From: Stutzerimonas xanthomarina
Lineage (GTDB): Bacteria; Pseudomonadota; Gammaproteobacteria; Pseudomonadales; Pseudomonadaceae
Assembly: GCF_003935375.1 (NCBI RefSeq)
Contig: NZ_RHQM01000011.1
Span: 62,001-126,000, forward strand
Length of the DNA stretch: 64,000 nt
Direction of reading: 5' to 3'
This document shows positions 17,713-26,777 of this stretch, piece after piece. The notes under the pieces were generated by a model. That model saw nothing but the letters and a program-made list of their open reading frames with translations. It was not told the DNA's origin and made no database searches. The position numbers and the translations under genes were made by a program. Within the stretch, counting starts at the first letter, position 1, and each line of letters starts with the position of its first letter.

Positions 17713-19116
17713 CTAGCTTTGCCCCCACTGCCCGCTGCGGCGCATCGCGCCCCAGTGGTGCTTGCGTCGCGAGAACCATTGCCAGAGGCCACGACAGCGC
17801 CAGACGGTGTTCAGCTGGCGGTAGCCGAAGTTCTCCAGCACGGCCATCAGAAACAGCTGCAGCATGTCGCGCCGACGGCTGTAGACGCGGAACGACATGG
17901 TTTCCAGCAGCAGGCCGTTGACCGACAGCAGGATGCCCATGCCGATCGCCACCAGCAGGAAGGCCGCCAGCGCCGCGTAGGACACCGCACCGAAGGCGAA
18001 GCCGGCGAGCATGAAGCCGTAGCCGACCAGCTCGATCAGCGGGCCGATCCATTCGAACAGCGCCATGAACGGCCAGGCCAGCCAGCCCGGCGTGCCGCCA
18101 CGCAAGCTGAAGGCCAGCCGGGCATGCCGACTCAGGCTTTCGGCCAGGCCGCGTTGCCAGCGGCTGCGCTGGCGGCCCAGGGTGCCGAGGTCTTCCGGGC
18201 ATTCGGTCCAGCAGATCGGATCGGGCAGGTAGCGGATGCGGTAGGGGATGCGCTTCTCGCGGTGATAGCGATGCAGCCGCACCACCAGCTCCATGTCCTC
18301 GCCGACGGTATCGGTGCGATAGCCGCCGACCGCCATCACCCGTTCGCGGTCGAACAGGCCAAAGGCGCCGGAGATGATCAGCACGGCGTTGAGCGGCGAC
18401 CAGCCGAGACGGCCGAAGAGAAACGCACGCAGGTATTCGACGATCTGGAAGCGCGCCAGCCAGTTGCGTGGCAATCCGGCTTGGATAAGAAAGCCGCCGC
18501 GCACCTGCGAGCCATTGGCGATGCGCACGGTGCCGCCGGCGGCGATGGTGCGTTCGTCCTCGAGGAAGGGCTGCACCACGCGCAGCAGGCTGTCGCGCTG
18601 CAGGATCGAGTCGGCGTCGACACCGCAGAACAGGCCGTAGCGCGCGGCATTGATACCGGCATTCAACGCATCGGCCTTGCCGCCGTTGGCCTTGTCCACC
18701 ACCCGCAGATTGGCGTAGCGCCGCGAACGATAGATGGCCTGCACCGGTTGGTGGGCCACGGCCTGGCGCAGCGGCTCGGGGTGCGGCACCAGGTCGAATT
18801 CCTCGATCAGCACGGCGAGGGTGTTGTCCTTCGAACCGTCGTTGATCACCACGATCTCGAACTCGGGGTACTGTAGCTGCAGCATCGAGCGCACCGAGGT
18901 GCGGATCGTCGCCTCCTCGTTGAAGGCCGGCATCAGTACCGACACCGGCGGCTCCACACCCAGGTAGGGCGCCAATTCGCCGGTCTCGGCGCGTTGACGG
19001 ATATAACTGGTTAGGCTCGCCATCGACAGTACGTTGAGCAGCAGGTACATGCCGTTGAGCAGCAGGAAATAGAGGATGAATGCGACCTGCAACCACCACA
19101 GCCAGGTATCGGTCAC
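17713..19116 (-). CDS. Processive family-2 glycosyltransferase
   Basis: 467-residue inner-membrane glycosyltransferase of the GT2 family that includes poly-GlcNAc and cellulose synthases. An N-terminal membrane segment (residues 8-30) precedes the catalytic domain, with D93 in NDGS, DAD at 167-169, GED at 272-274 and Q316-R-S-R-W320, the QxxRW signature of processive beta-glycosyl transfer. Further membrane segments follow at about 345-365, 370-400 and 405-425. The sugar donor is not predictable. It is the last gene of the HK-RR-YaiO-HEAT-GT2 unit and its start overlaps the HEAT gene by 4 bp. No deacetylase or PilZ domain is adjacent. Confidence 0.88.
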   Translation of the reverse strand: MTDTWLWWLQVAFILYFLLLNGMYLLLNVLSMASLTSYIRQRAETGELAPYLGVEPPVSVLMPAFNEEATIRTSVRSMLQLQYPEFEIVVINDGSKDNTLAVLIEEFDLVPHPEPLRQAVAHQPVQAIYRSRRYANLRVVDKANGGKADALNAGINAARYGLFCGVDADSILQRDSLLRVVQPFLEDERTIAAGGTVRIANGSQVRGGFLIQAGLPRNWLARFQIVEYLRAFLFGRLGWSPLNAVLIISGAFGLFDRERVMAVGGYRTDTVGEDMELVVRLHRYHREKRIPYRIRYLPDPICWTECPEDLGTLGRQRSRWQRGLAESLSRHARLAFSLRGGTPGWLAWPFMALFEWIGPLIELVGYGFMLAGFAFGAVSYAALAAFLLVAIGMGILLSVNGLLLETMSFRVYSRRRDMLQLFLMAVLENFGYRQLNTVWRCRGLWQWFSRRKHHWGAMRRSGQWGQS

Positions 19117-20237
19117 CGGCGCACCTCCGCGATGGCGCGGCGCAGGGCGTCCCTGCCGTAACGATCACGAACCTGTTCAAGCATATGCTGCAGCCCCTCC
19201 AGCGTTGCGCCCGGCATCGCCGCCAGGCTGTCGGCCGCCGCCTGGCGTACCCACCAGCTGCTGTCCGATAGCAGCGGCAGGAACAGTTCGCTGTCTTCGC
19301 GGCGTGCCTGTTTGTGCAGCGCCTGCAGCGCCGCCAGACGCACGGTGTCCTGTTCGTGCTGCAGGGCGCGTAGCAGGCGGTGGCGGTCGCGCGGGTCGCC
19401 GAGTTCGCACAGGCAGCGCAGCGCTACCTGCAGATATTCCGCCGGTGCGCCTTCGTCCAGCCGAGCTCGGGCCCAGGGCGCGGCGTGGCGGGGATCGCCC
19501 TGCACGAGCAGCGGTACCAGACGCTCGCGACGCGGATCTTCCGAGGAGGACAGCACGATCAGCAGCGGCGTGGTCACGGCCTGTTCGCCAGCCTGCTGGC
19601 AGAGGCTGATCAGCCGCGGCAGGGCCCAGTCGGGGCGATTCACCGCCGCCGGCAGGATCAGCGCCATGGCTTTGCTGGCGTCCATCGCCACCAGGGTCTG
19701 GGCGGCGGAGAGGGCGACGATGGAGTTGCGGCTGAGCAAGAGCGACTGTACTGCGTCCCAGTGTGTCGGTTCAGCCAGATGGCGCAGGCAGGTCAGGCCG
19801 ATCAGCTTGCTGCGCACCCGCCCGCGCAGCAGGTTCAGGGCCTGGCGGTCCATGCCCAGGGCGATCAGGGCGCGGTTCATGCGCTCGCGGGCGGCGCCGC
19901 GCAGCTGCAGCTGGGTGCGGTTCCACTGCAGCAGGAACCACAGCTGCCGCCGCCTCGGCAGCGGTGCATGGCTGGGCGGGAGTTCGTCGCTCAAGCTGCA
20001 GAGGGCGAAGAAGGGCCGCCACTGTTCGTTGAACTGCTGCCGGCGTACGGTGCGCCGGCGTGATACCTCACCGAGCAGAAGCACCTGCAGCAACACCAGC
20101 ACGGTCAGTGTGCCGAGGCCGAGGGCGCAGTACAGCGCCAGTTGCAGCATGCGGTCTTCCGGCCAGAGCTGCGTCCAGGCGTTGGCCAGTGCTTCGCACA
20201 GCCAGGGCGGACAGCGCGCCAGCCATTCAGAAAGCAT
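19113..20237 (-). CDS. Membrane-anchored HEAT-repeat protein
   Basis: 374-residue protein with one N-terminal membrane helix (about residues 30-55, LQLALYCALGLGTLTVLVLLQV) followed by a basic stretch (RRRTVRRQQF). The rest is a long helical-repeat array with HEAT-type helices (for example residues 270-300 and 320-345, DSSWWVRQAAADSLAAM). HEAT arrays are protein-protein scaffolds, and no catalytic motif is visible. Its stop overlaps the glycosyltransferase start by 4 bp and its start overlaps the end of the YaiO-like gene by 11 bp. I infer a scaffold or assembly factor for the synthase/exporter. Confidence 0.8.
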   Translation of the reverse strand: MLSEWLARCPPWLCEALANAWTQLWPEDRMLQLALYCALGLGTLTVLVLLQVLLLGEVSRRRTVRRQQFNEQWRPFFALCSLSDELPPSHAPLPRRRQLWFLLQWNRTQLQLRGAARERMNRALIALGMDRQALNLLRGRVRSKLIGLTCLRHLAEPTHWDAVQSLLLSRNSIVALSAAQTLVAMDASKAMALILPAAVNRPDWALPRLISLCQQAGEQAVTTPLLIVLSSSEDPRRERLVPLLVQGDPRHAAPWARARLDEGAPAEYLQVALRCLCELGDPRDRHRLLRALQHEQDTVRLAALQALHKQARREDSELFLPLLSDSSWWVRQAAADSLAAMPGATLEGLQHMLEQVRDRYGRDALRRAIAEVRR

Positions 20238-21363
20238 GACGCAGGCCGAGCTGCAGCCATTGCCGGTCGTAGTAGCTGCCCTGCTGGTGATGGCCGATCT
20301 CCCAGCTCAGCGCCCAGCGGCTGTCGAACCAGTGGCGACCTTGCAGGCTGATGGCGCGCACGTCGCTGGTGATCAGCTGCTGTTCCTCCACCGCTTCTTC
20401 CTCGCCGACGGTCAGGCGCAGGCCGGCGTAGCTCAGGCCCTGGTAGTAGTAGTCCAGTGCCAGGTCATGGCCGATCGGCGTGCCGGCGTTGGCGACGTCG
20501 GTGACGTTCAGCGTGTAGCCGGCGCGCCAGGCGTTCCAGTAGCGTTCGGCGCTCAGCGCGAGACGGTCGACCCGGGTGGTCTCGTACTCGGTGCGGCGGA
20601 CACTGACGGCGCCGAGGTAGCCGTCCGGTAGCCGCCGCTGCAGGCGCAGATCGGCATGCCACTCGGGAAGGAAATAGGGCGACGGCTGGTAGCCGATCTC
20701 CGGTTGCAGGGTCCAGTTCTCGTCCAGCGCAATGACGGCGCCGGCTTCGACGCCTTCGTCCCACTCGCCGAAGCGTTGCTCGCGTGTCAGCGCGCCATAC
20801 CAGCCGAGACTCTCCGGCTTCGTCGAGGCGTAGTCCAGGCGCTGGCTGCGCCAGTTGTCAAAGCCGCTGTCGAGCCAGTCCTGGCGAGCGGATATTTCCA
20901 GTTCGTGGCGTCGCCTGGTCGCGGCGTCGACCACCGGCACGGGTGCCGCTGCGGTGCTGGGCACGGTCAGCGCAGCACGGGCCTGCTGGATCACCTGCTG
21001 CACCTCGGCATAGTCCGGGGCGAGCTGGGCGGCGCGCTCGAGCGATTGCAGCGCACGTTGCGGATGACCGGCCCAGAGTAGCGCCTGGCCCTCGCCGAGC
21101 AGATAGTCGGCGTTGTCCGGCTGTTGCTGCAGCAGGCGGCGATAGATCGGCAGCGCCTGTTCAGGGTGGCCTTGCCAGCTCAATACCCGGGCGAGCAGGA
21201 ACTGCGCCGCGGTGTCGTCCGGCTGCCCGGCCAGATGCGCCCGAAGTGTGGCTTCGGCCGCGTCCAGTTGTTGCGCCTGGACCTGCCGCTCGGCGGTGGT
21301 GACGTCCGCCAGCGCCGCACCGCAAGGCAGCGCCAGGGCAAGCAGCATGACCGCTCGCTTCAT
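20227..21363 (-). CDS. YaiO-like outer membrane protein (TPR plus beta-barrel)
   Basis: 378-residue exported protein with a signal peptide (residues 1-19, ending GAALA). TPR-type repeats at about 20-125 (for example GHPEQALPIYRRLLQQQPDNADY and the next unit GHPQRALQSLERAAQLAPDYAEV) precede a C-terminal outer membrane barrel of the YaiO family (about 150-378). The barrel ends in the characteristic terminal phenylalanine (LGLRHAF). The TPR-then-barrel plan is shared with polysaccharide exporters such as PgaA and BcsC, and E. coli yaiO also lies near a GT2 gene (yaiP). Export of the glycosyltransferase product is therefore a reasonable inference. Overlaps its neighbours on both sides. Confidence 0.82.
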   Translation of the reverse strand: MKRAVMLLALALPCGAALADVTTAERQVQAQQLDAAEATLRAHLAGQPDDTAAQFLLARVLSWQGHPEQALPIYRRLLQQQPDNADYLLGEGQALLWAGHPQRALQSLERAAQLAPDYAEVQQVIQQARAALTVPSTAAAPVPVVDAATRRRHELEISARQDWLDSGFDNWRSQRLDYASTKPESLGWYGALTREQRFGEWDEGVEAGAVIALDENWTLQPEIGYQPSPYFLPEWHADLRLQRRLPDGYLGAVSVRRTEYETTRVDRLALSAERYWNAWRAGYTLNVTDVANAGTPIGHDLALDYYYQGLSYAGLRLTVGEEEAVEEQQLITSDVRAISLQGRHWFDSRWALSWEIGHHQQGSYYDRQWLQLGLRHAF

Positions 21364-21749
21364 CGGCGGCCCCTCAGCAAGCGACGAATACGCGCCAGCA
21401 GTTCCTCCGGCTGGAAGGGTTTGGTCACGTAGTCGTCGGCGCCCAGTTCCAGCGCGCGAACGATGTCCACTTCGCGCGCCTTGGCGGTCAGCATCAGCAC
21501 CGGCACGCTGTCCCAGCCGGGTTGCGCCCGCAGCCGTTCGATCAGCTCGAGGCCGTCGTGGTAGGGCAGCATGATGTCCATCAGGGTCAGGTCCGGCGGC
21601 TCGGCCTGGGCGAAGTGCTCCAGGGCCTGGCGGCCATCGGCGGCATGCTCGACGACGAAGCCGTGGCGTTCGAGCATGTAACGGATGAGGAAGGCGATGT
21701 CCTCTTCGTCTTCCACCATGAGAATGCGTTTGCTGGCAGATTCGCTCAT
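21360..21749 (-). CDS. Single-domain response regulator (third HK-RR pair)
   Basis: 129-residue stand-alone receiver. The acidic pocket is VEDEED, the phosphoacceptor is D58 (LMDIMLP), the switch threonine lies in MLTAKAR and the conserved lysine in YVTKPF. There is no output domain, so it must act by protein contact or as a phosphorelay shuttle. It overlaps the hybrid kinase gene upstream and the YaiO-like gene downstream by 4 bp each, which ties signalling directly to the export genes. Confidence 0.92.
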   Translation of the reverse strand: MSESASKRILMVEDEEDIAFLIRYMLERHGFVVEHAADGRQALEHFAQAEPPDLTLMDIMLPYHDGLELIERLRAQPGWDSVPVLMLTAKAREVDIVRALELGADDYVTKPFQPEELLARIRRLLRGRR

Positions 21750-24625
21750 GGATGAGCCTCGTCGGTTTCGTGAGTTTGCCCCGGCGGCCAGTGTTGCAAC
21801 AGGTGCTGGATCAGCCTGGCCAGTTCGTCGCCGTCATGACGGGATTTCACCAGCTGGCGCAGCGCCAGGCGGTTGTCCTGAATCGGGGTGTCGAGTGCAG
21901 AAAAGATGATCACCGGGGGCGGCGGAACGCTCGATGCCAGTTGATCGAACAGTTCGGTGCCCTCGCCATCCGGCAGCATCAGGTCTATCACCGCGAGATC
22001 GAACGGCTGCGCTGCGATCAGCTGGCGAGCCTCATGCAGGGTAGCCGCTCCGACCAGCTCGACGTCCAGCATGGCGATCTGCCGAGCAAGCAGCACGCGC
22101 AGACCTTCGTCATCCTCCACGTGCAGGATGCGCGGCTTCGACCCGCCGAGCTTCAGGCAGGCGCGGATCACTTCCATGACCCGCGACGGGTCGATCGGCT
22201 TGTGCAGCCAGTCGATCACGCCCACCGCACCGCCGCGCAGCAGGCCGTCATCCTCGTCCCGGCGCTGCGGCTGCAGGCTGACGATGAGCACTGGCAGATT
22301 GCGGTAGTGGTGCTGGCTGCGCAGGCTCTGCAGGAAGGCCACGCTGTTCTCGTCGTGCAGCGCCGGGCTGAGGGTCAGCGCCTGCACTCGGTGTCGATCG
22401 AGCAGCTCGCGTGCTTCGGCGGCAGCGTGTGCGATCAGCGTGGCATAGCCGTGCTGGTGCAGCGCCTCGGCCAGCTGCTCGGCGGCATGGCTGTCGGGTT
22501 CGAGAATCAGGATCAGCGTGGCCTGCTCCGCTGGCGACGCCGCGCCGACTGGCTGAACCGGGGCCTGTGGCCGAGCCGCCTGTTCGTTGCTCTCCAGCGG
22601 CAGTTGCAGCCAGAAGCGGCTGCCCTGACCGGGTTGTGAGTCGAAGCCGATCTGCCCGTGCATCTGTTGCACCAGCGAGCGGGTGATGGCCAGCCCCAGC
22701 CCGGTGCCGCCGCGTTGGCGGGCGTCGGAGGAGTCGGCCTGGGCGAAACGCTCGAAGATGCGCGAGCGAAAGGCTTCCGGAATGCCCGGCCCGCGATCCT
22801 GCACACCAATCTCCAGCATTTCGCCGCTGTGGCGCAGCTCCACCGTCACGCAGCCGCCGGCTGGCGAGTGCTTGATCGCATTGGACAGCAGGTTGGCCAT
22901 CACCTGGGCGAAGCGGTCGGGGTCCAGGGTCGCCTCGCTGGTCGGCAGCTCTGGATCATCCAGAAATTCCAGGCTGACGCCGTAGTCCTGGCCGTATGGC
23001 GTGATGTCCGACAGCGCCTGCTGCACCAGCGCGCGTACGTCGTGGCGACCGAAGTTGAAGGCCAGGCGGCCGGCTTCGAGCTTTTCGATGTCGAGAATGT
23101 CGTTGATCAGGCGCACCAGCCGTTCGCTGTTCTTGTGCGCGATGCCGAGCAGCGGGCGGGCCTCGTCGCTGATCTGCCCGCCGATGCCGCCAGTCAGCAT
23201 GCCGAGCGCGCCGCGAATGGCGGTCAGCGGCGTGCGCAGCTCGTGGCTGACGGTGGAGATGAACTCGGTCTTCATCTGCTCCATGCGCCGGCGCAGCGAG
23301 ATATCCACGGCCACCGTCACCACATGGCAGGTGCGTGGCGAGATGCGCAGCGGCCGCTTGACCACCTGGTACCAGCGCTCCGCACCCTGGGCGTCGGTCA
23401 ACGCGACCTCGGTGGTGCGCAGCTCACTGCTGCCGGTCGCCAGCTCGGCGAGTTCCTCATCACCCGAAAGCAGTGGCTGCAGCAGCTGCGAGGACGGCAG
23501 CGCGTCCGCGCGGCGCTGTTCGATGTCCTGCGGACGGGCGCCGAGCAGCGAAGCCAGCGCGGTATTGCAGAGCAGGAAGCGGCCCTGCACGTCACGGACG
23601 AAGATCAGGTTGTCGTCGGTATCGACCACTCGGCGCAGGAACATCTGCTGGTCGTGCAAGCTGTCGCGGCTGCGCTGCAGTTCGCTGACATCCCGTGCGA
23701 TCGCCAGATGGTCACCCAGGCCGGTGGGCATCAGGCGAACCTCGAAGGTGCGCTGGGTCTGCACCTCGCACCAGGTTTTCTGCCGCAGCGCGCCCTCGTC
23801 GGTCTGGTTGAGCAGCTCGATGAGCAAGGGTTCGATCGCTTCCGGTGGCGGCGCGCGGCGCGGGGTGCCACGCGAAATGCTCGACACCTGCTGCCGCTCA
23901 TCGACGGCGTAGAGATGGTCCGGGATGGCCTGCAGCAGCGCCCCGAGGCGTGCTTCGCCGGCCTGGGCGCTGCGGGCGAGCTGCTGACGAATCTGCAGGT
24001 TCCTCTGCAAGACCCAGAAGGCGGCCAGGAACAGCCCGATCACCACCAGTGTGCCGATCAGTGCCAGTTGCTGCGCGCGCTCGGTGGTGCGTGCCACGGC
24101 TGCGCTGGCGGCGGCCAGGTGGCTGCGCTCGTGCTGCTCGACGGCGTTGAGCAGTGCGCGCAGGCGGTCCATCAGCAGGTGCCCGCCGGCCTCGCGCAGA
24201 CGCTCCACGGCAGCCTGCAGCCCGGCCTCGCGGCGGGTCTGCATGTTGCGGGCGGCAACTTCGAGGCGGTCGGCGATGGTCGCATCGAGGGTCTGGAACC
24301 AGCGTCGGTCGGGATAATCACGTCCTTCGACCTGGCGCTGCAGGCTGCGTCGGTTGCCTTCCAGCTGTCTGAGGCCACGTTCGTAGGGTTCGAGATAGGT
24401 CGGGTCGCCGGTGAGGATGAAACCGCGCGAACCGGTTTCGATGTCCTGTAACGAAGAAAAGATCGCCTGGACCGAGGTGATGATTTCCAGGCTGTGGCTG
24501 ACCGAGCGATTGGTCTGCAACAGCGCTTCCTGCGTGCGCTTGCCTTGCCAGCCAAGCGCGACGAGCAACAGAAACGCAGCGAGAAAGGCGATTGAATGCC
24601 AACCGATCGCGAGTCTTGCGGGCAA
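21746..24625 (-). CDS. CHASE3 hybrid sensor histidine kinase with two receivers
   Basis: 959-residue inner-membrane sensor. Order: TM1 (about 9-27), periplasmic CHASE3 domain (about 35-175, with SLQDIETGSRGFILTGD), TM2 (189-208), a PAS-like region (225-315), PAS (328-445), HisKA with H461 (STVSHELRTP) and HATPase (N-box NLLSNAIKHS, G-box GTGLGLAI). Two C-terminal receivers follow. The first (about 700-822) has serine near 752 where the phosphoacceptor aspartate should be and looks inactive; the second (829-943) keeps its aspartate (VIDLMLPDGEG, about 880). The start is TTG at 24625 with AGGAG 6 nt upstream. First gene of the unit ending in the glycosyltransferase. Confidence 0.9.
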   Translation of the reverse strand: MPARLAIGWHSIAFLAAFLLLVALGWQGKRTQEALLQTNRSVSHSLEIITSVQAIFSSLQDIETGSRGFILTGDPTYLEPYERGLRQLEGNRRSLQRQVEGRDYPDRRWFQTLDATIADRLEVAARNMQTRREAGLQAAVERLREAGGHLLMDRLRALLNAVEQHERSHLAAASAAVARTTERAQQLALIGTLVVIGLFLAAFWVLQRNLQIRQQLARSAQAGEARLGALLQAIPDHLYAVDERQQVSSISRGTPRRAPPPEAIEPLLIELLNQTDEGALRQKTWCEVQTQRTFEVRLMPTGLGDHLAIARDVSELQRSRDSLHDQQMFLRRVVDTDDNLIFVRDVQGRFLLCNTALASLLGARPQDIEQRRADALPSSQLLQPLLSGDEELAELATGSSELRTTEVALTDAQGAERWYQVVKRPLRISPRTCHVVTVAVDISLRRRMEQMKTEFISTVSHELRTPLTAIRGALGMLTGGIGGQISDEARPLLGIAHKNSERLVRLINDILDIEKLEAGRLAFNFGRHDVRALVQQALSDITPYGQDYGVSLEFLDDPELPTSEATLDPDRFAQVMANLLSNAIKHSPAGGCVTVELRHSGEMLEIGVQDRGPGIPEAFRSRIFERFAQADSSDARQRGGTGLGLAITRSLVQQMHGQIGFDSQPGQGSRFWLQLPLESNEQAARPQAPVQPVGAASPAEQATLILILEPDSHAAEQLAEALHQHGYATLIAHAAAEARELLDRHRVQALTLSPALHDENSVAFLQSLRSQHHYRNLPVLIVSLQPQRRDEDDGLLRGGAVGVIDWLHKPIDPSRVMEVIRACLKLGGSKPRILHVEDDEGLRVLLARQIAMLDVELVGAATLHEARQLIAAQPFDLAVIDLMLPDGEGTELFDQLASSVPPPPVIIFSALDTPIQDNRLALRQLVKSRHDGDELARLIQHLLQHWPPGQTHETDEAHP

Positions 24626-24757
24626 ACCGGACTCCTTCCGCCGGGGATGACTGCACAGAATCCCCAGTTGCCTCGCTACCGCGTGGTCACCGGGATGAAC
24701 TCAGTGTAGTCAGACCTGCACGAACCACAGCGGTTCGCCGCCGAAAGGGCCGGGCGC

Positions 24758-26395
24758 TCAGCGCTGGGCGATCTGCACCTGGTTGCGGCCGTTGTGCTTG
24801 GCCACGTACAGCGCCTGGTCGGCATGCTCGAGCAGCAGGCCGGAGGCGCTGTGGCCGTCGGTCTCGCAGATGCCGGCACTGAAGGTCACGCGGAACTCCT
24901 GGTCGCCGGCATTGAAGCTCAGCGCAGCGAAGCGCACGCGGATTTCGTCGAAAATGCGTCGGGCCTGCAGGGCCGAGCATTCAGGCAACACGGCGACGAA
25001 CTCCTCGCCCCCGTAGCGGCCGAGGCTGTCGATACGCCGCAAGCGCTGGCGTAGCAGGTTGGCCAGGGCGCGGATGACGTTGTCGCCGGCGGCGTGCCCG
25101 TAGGTGTCGTTGATCTGCTTGAAATGATCGAGGTCGAGCATCACCACGCTGGCGGGTTTGCCGGTGCGGGTGGTGCGCTGCACTTCCAGCGCCAGCTGTT
25201 CCTTGATATCGGCGTGCTTGAGCAGGCCGGTCAGGCTGTCGCGGGCCAGCGCCGTACTCAGCGAGCGCGCACGCTGGGCGTGGGAATACACCGCGGCCAC
25301 CAGCGCGGTATCGCTGATCGGCTTGGTGATGAAATCGTCGCCGGCCTTGAGCAGCGCCGCCATCTGCCGGTGGGTATCGGTCTCGGCGGAAAGGTAGATG
25401 ATGGTCACCCGCAGCCATTCGTCATGCAGGCGGATCATCTGCGCCAGTTCCGGCCCGGAGCAGTCCGGCATGTTGACGTCCAGCAGCAACACCTCGGGGT
25501 TGAAGCTGCGCATGGTCTCCAGCACGCGGGTCGGTTCGGTAAGGATCTGCACCTGCATCTGCGCGTTGCGCAGCACCAGGCTGTAGCGTGCTGCCAGCTC
25601 GGCGTCGTCATCGACGATCAGCACGCGGAAGGGTTCGCCCTGCTGCCGATCGAGGCAGCGCTCCAGGCTGTTCTCCAGCTGGGTGATATCCAGCGGGCGG
25701 ACGAAGAAGCCCTGGGCGCCGGCACGCACCGCGGCCAGCTGGCTGGCGAAATCGGCCCGGTCATGGATGACCAGCAGCGGCAGTGGCTGCTCGAGGCCTT
25801 GCTGCAGAGCGGCGAGCGCGTCGAAATCGCTGTCCTGCTGCACGCTGACGATCAGCGCGTCGGGCAGTTCATCGGCCACGGCCGCTTGCAGTGCGGCGAA
25901 GTTGGGCCACTGGCTGACCAGATAACCGAAGTTGCGCAGGGTCACCGCCATGCTGGCGCCCGCGACCGGATCGGCCTTCATCAGGTAGATGCGACAGCCG
26001 GGTGCAGGCTCCTCGTGGTGCTCCGGCAGTTCCGCCGCGCCGTCGCGTTCCTGGCCGGGGGTTTCGCTGGCCAACTGCAGCACCGCGCGGGCGAAGGCTT
26101 CGGCCGCGCGGCTGCCGGGTTTGGCCGAATCCAGCCAGCGATCGGCGCGCTGCTCCAGCTGCCTGGCGCGCTCCCCGAGCTTGGCGAAGCCGAAGGTGCC
26201 GGCGGCGCCGGCCAGCCGATGCAGGCGCTCGCGGATGCTCAGCATCACCAGCCGGCGGCTGGCAGTGGCACGGGTCTGCTGCAGATCCTGGGCGAGCGTG
26301 GCGAGGTCGGTCAGGTCGGCCTGCAGGCGCTCGCCGAACTGCTGTTCCAGCTGCGCCAGCTGCTCTTGCAGCGCCAGGCGGGTGCGATCATCCAT
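24758..26395 (-). CDS. Hpt / receiver / GGDEF diguanylate cyclase
   Basis: 545-residue soluble protein combining an Hpt domain with phosphorylatable H59 (HRLAGAAGTFGF), a degenerate receiver (about 130-250, no acceptor aspartate in ALIVSVQQ), an intact receiver (about 255-375, LLLDVNMPDCSG, ITKP) and a GGDEF domain. The active site is GGEEF at 462-466 and the RRID inhibitory I-site lies at 453-456, so it should make c-di-GMP with product feedback. The start ATG at 26395 lies inside the end of the preceding regulator gene (8-bp overlap). A 132-bp gap separates it from the next gene, the hybrid kinase. It may convert phosphoryl flow from the kinases into c-di-GMP. Confidence 0.88.
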   Translation of the reverse strand: MDDRTRLALQEQLAQLEQQFGERLQADLTDLATLAQDLQQTRATASRRLVMLSIRERLHRLAGAAGTFGFAKLGERARQLEQRADRWLDSAKPGSRAAEAFARAVLQLASETPGQERDGAAELPEHHEEPAPGCRIYLMKADPVAGASMAVTLRNFGYLVSQWPNFAALQAAVADELPDALIVSVQQDSDFDALAALQQGLEQPLPLLVIHDRADFASQLAAVRAGAQGFFVRPLDITQLENSLERCLDRQQGEPFRVLIVDDDAELAARYSLVLRNAQMQVQILTEPTRVLETMRSFNPEVLLLDVNMPDCSGPELAQMIRLHDEWLRVTIIYLSAETDTHRQMAALLKAGDDFITKPISDTALVAAVYSHAQRARSLSTALARDSLTGLLKHADIKEQLALEVQRTTRTGKPASVVMLDLDHFKQINDTYGHAAGDNVIRALANLLRQRLRRIDSLGRYGGEEFVAVLPECSALQARRIFDEIRVRFAALSFNAGDQEFRVTFSAGICETDGHSASGLLLEHADQALYVAKHNGRNQVQIAQR

Positions 26396-26777
26396 GCTCG
26401 GCCTCCCAGATCTGCCGCAACTGGGTGGCAAGTTGCAGCGGGTCGAAGGGCTTGCCCAGCACCTGGCGCACGCCGAGCTGGCGCAACTCCTGCAGCCGTT
26501 CGGGCTGCAGATGGCCGGTGAGAAACACCACCGGCGTCTGCTGCAGGTCGACCAGATCGGCCAGTTGGCGAACCAGCTCGATGCCGTCCATCTGCGGCAG
26601 CATCACATCGAGCAGGATCAGGTCCGGAGCGAAGGCCTGCACCTGGTCGAGCGCGGCCTGGCCGGACTGACAGCTGAGCACTTCGAAGCCGCCGAGCTTT
26701 TCCAGAGCAATGCGGGTCACCACCTGGATGGACGGTACGTCTTCGACGTGCAGGATGCGCTTGAGCTGTTTCATCAC
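26388..26777 (-). CDS. Single-domain response regulator (second HK-RR pair)
   Basis: 129-residue receiver with D57 (LLDVMLPQMDG) as phosphoacceptor, VED acidic pair and lysine in LGKPFDP. No output domain. Very similar to the regulator at 29259-29645 (shared HVEDxPSIQxVT and AFAPDxILLDVM), so the HK-RR units look duplicated. It overlaps the kinase gene before it by 4 bp and the Hpt-GGDEF gene after it by 8 bp. Confidence 0.92.
   Translation of the reverse strand: MMKQLKRILHVEDVPSIQVVTRIALEKLGGFEVLSCQSGQAALDQVQAFAPDLILLDVMLPQMDGIELVRQLADLVDLQQTPVVFLTGHLQPERLQELRQLGVRQVLGKPFDPLQLATQLRQIWEAEHG

Noticed and set aside
22658..24451. Plus-strand open frame of about 597 codons antisense to the CHASE3 hybrid kinase
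   Set aside because: Shadow of a real gene; low-complexity Gln/His/Gly-rich translation, no ribosome site or domain.
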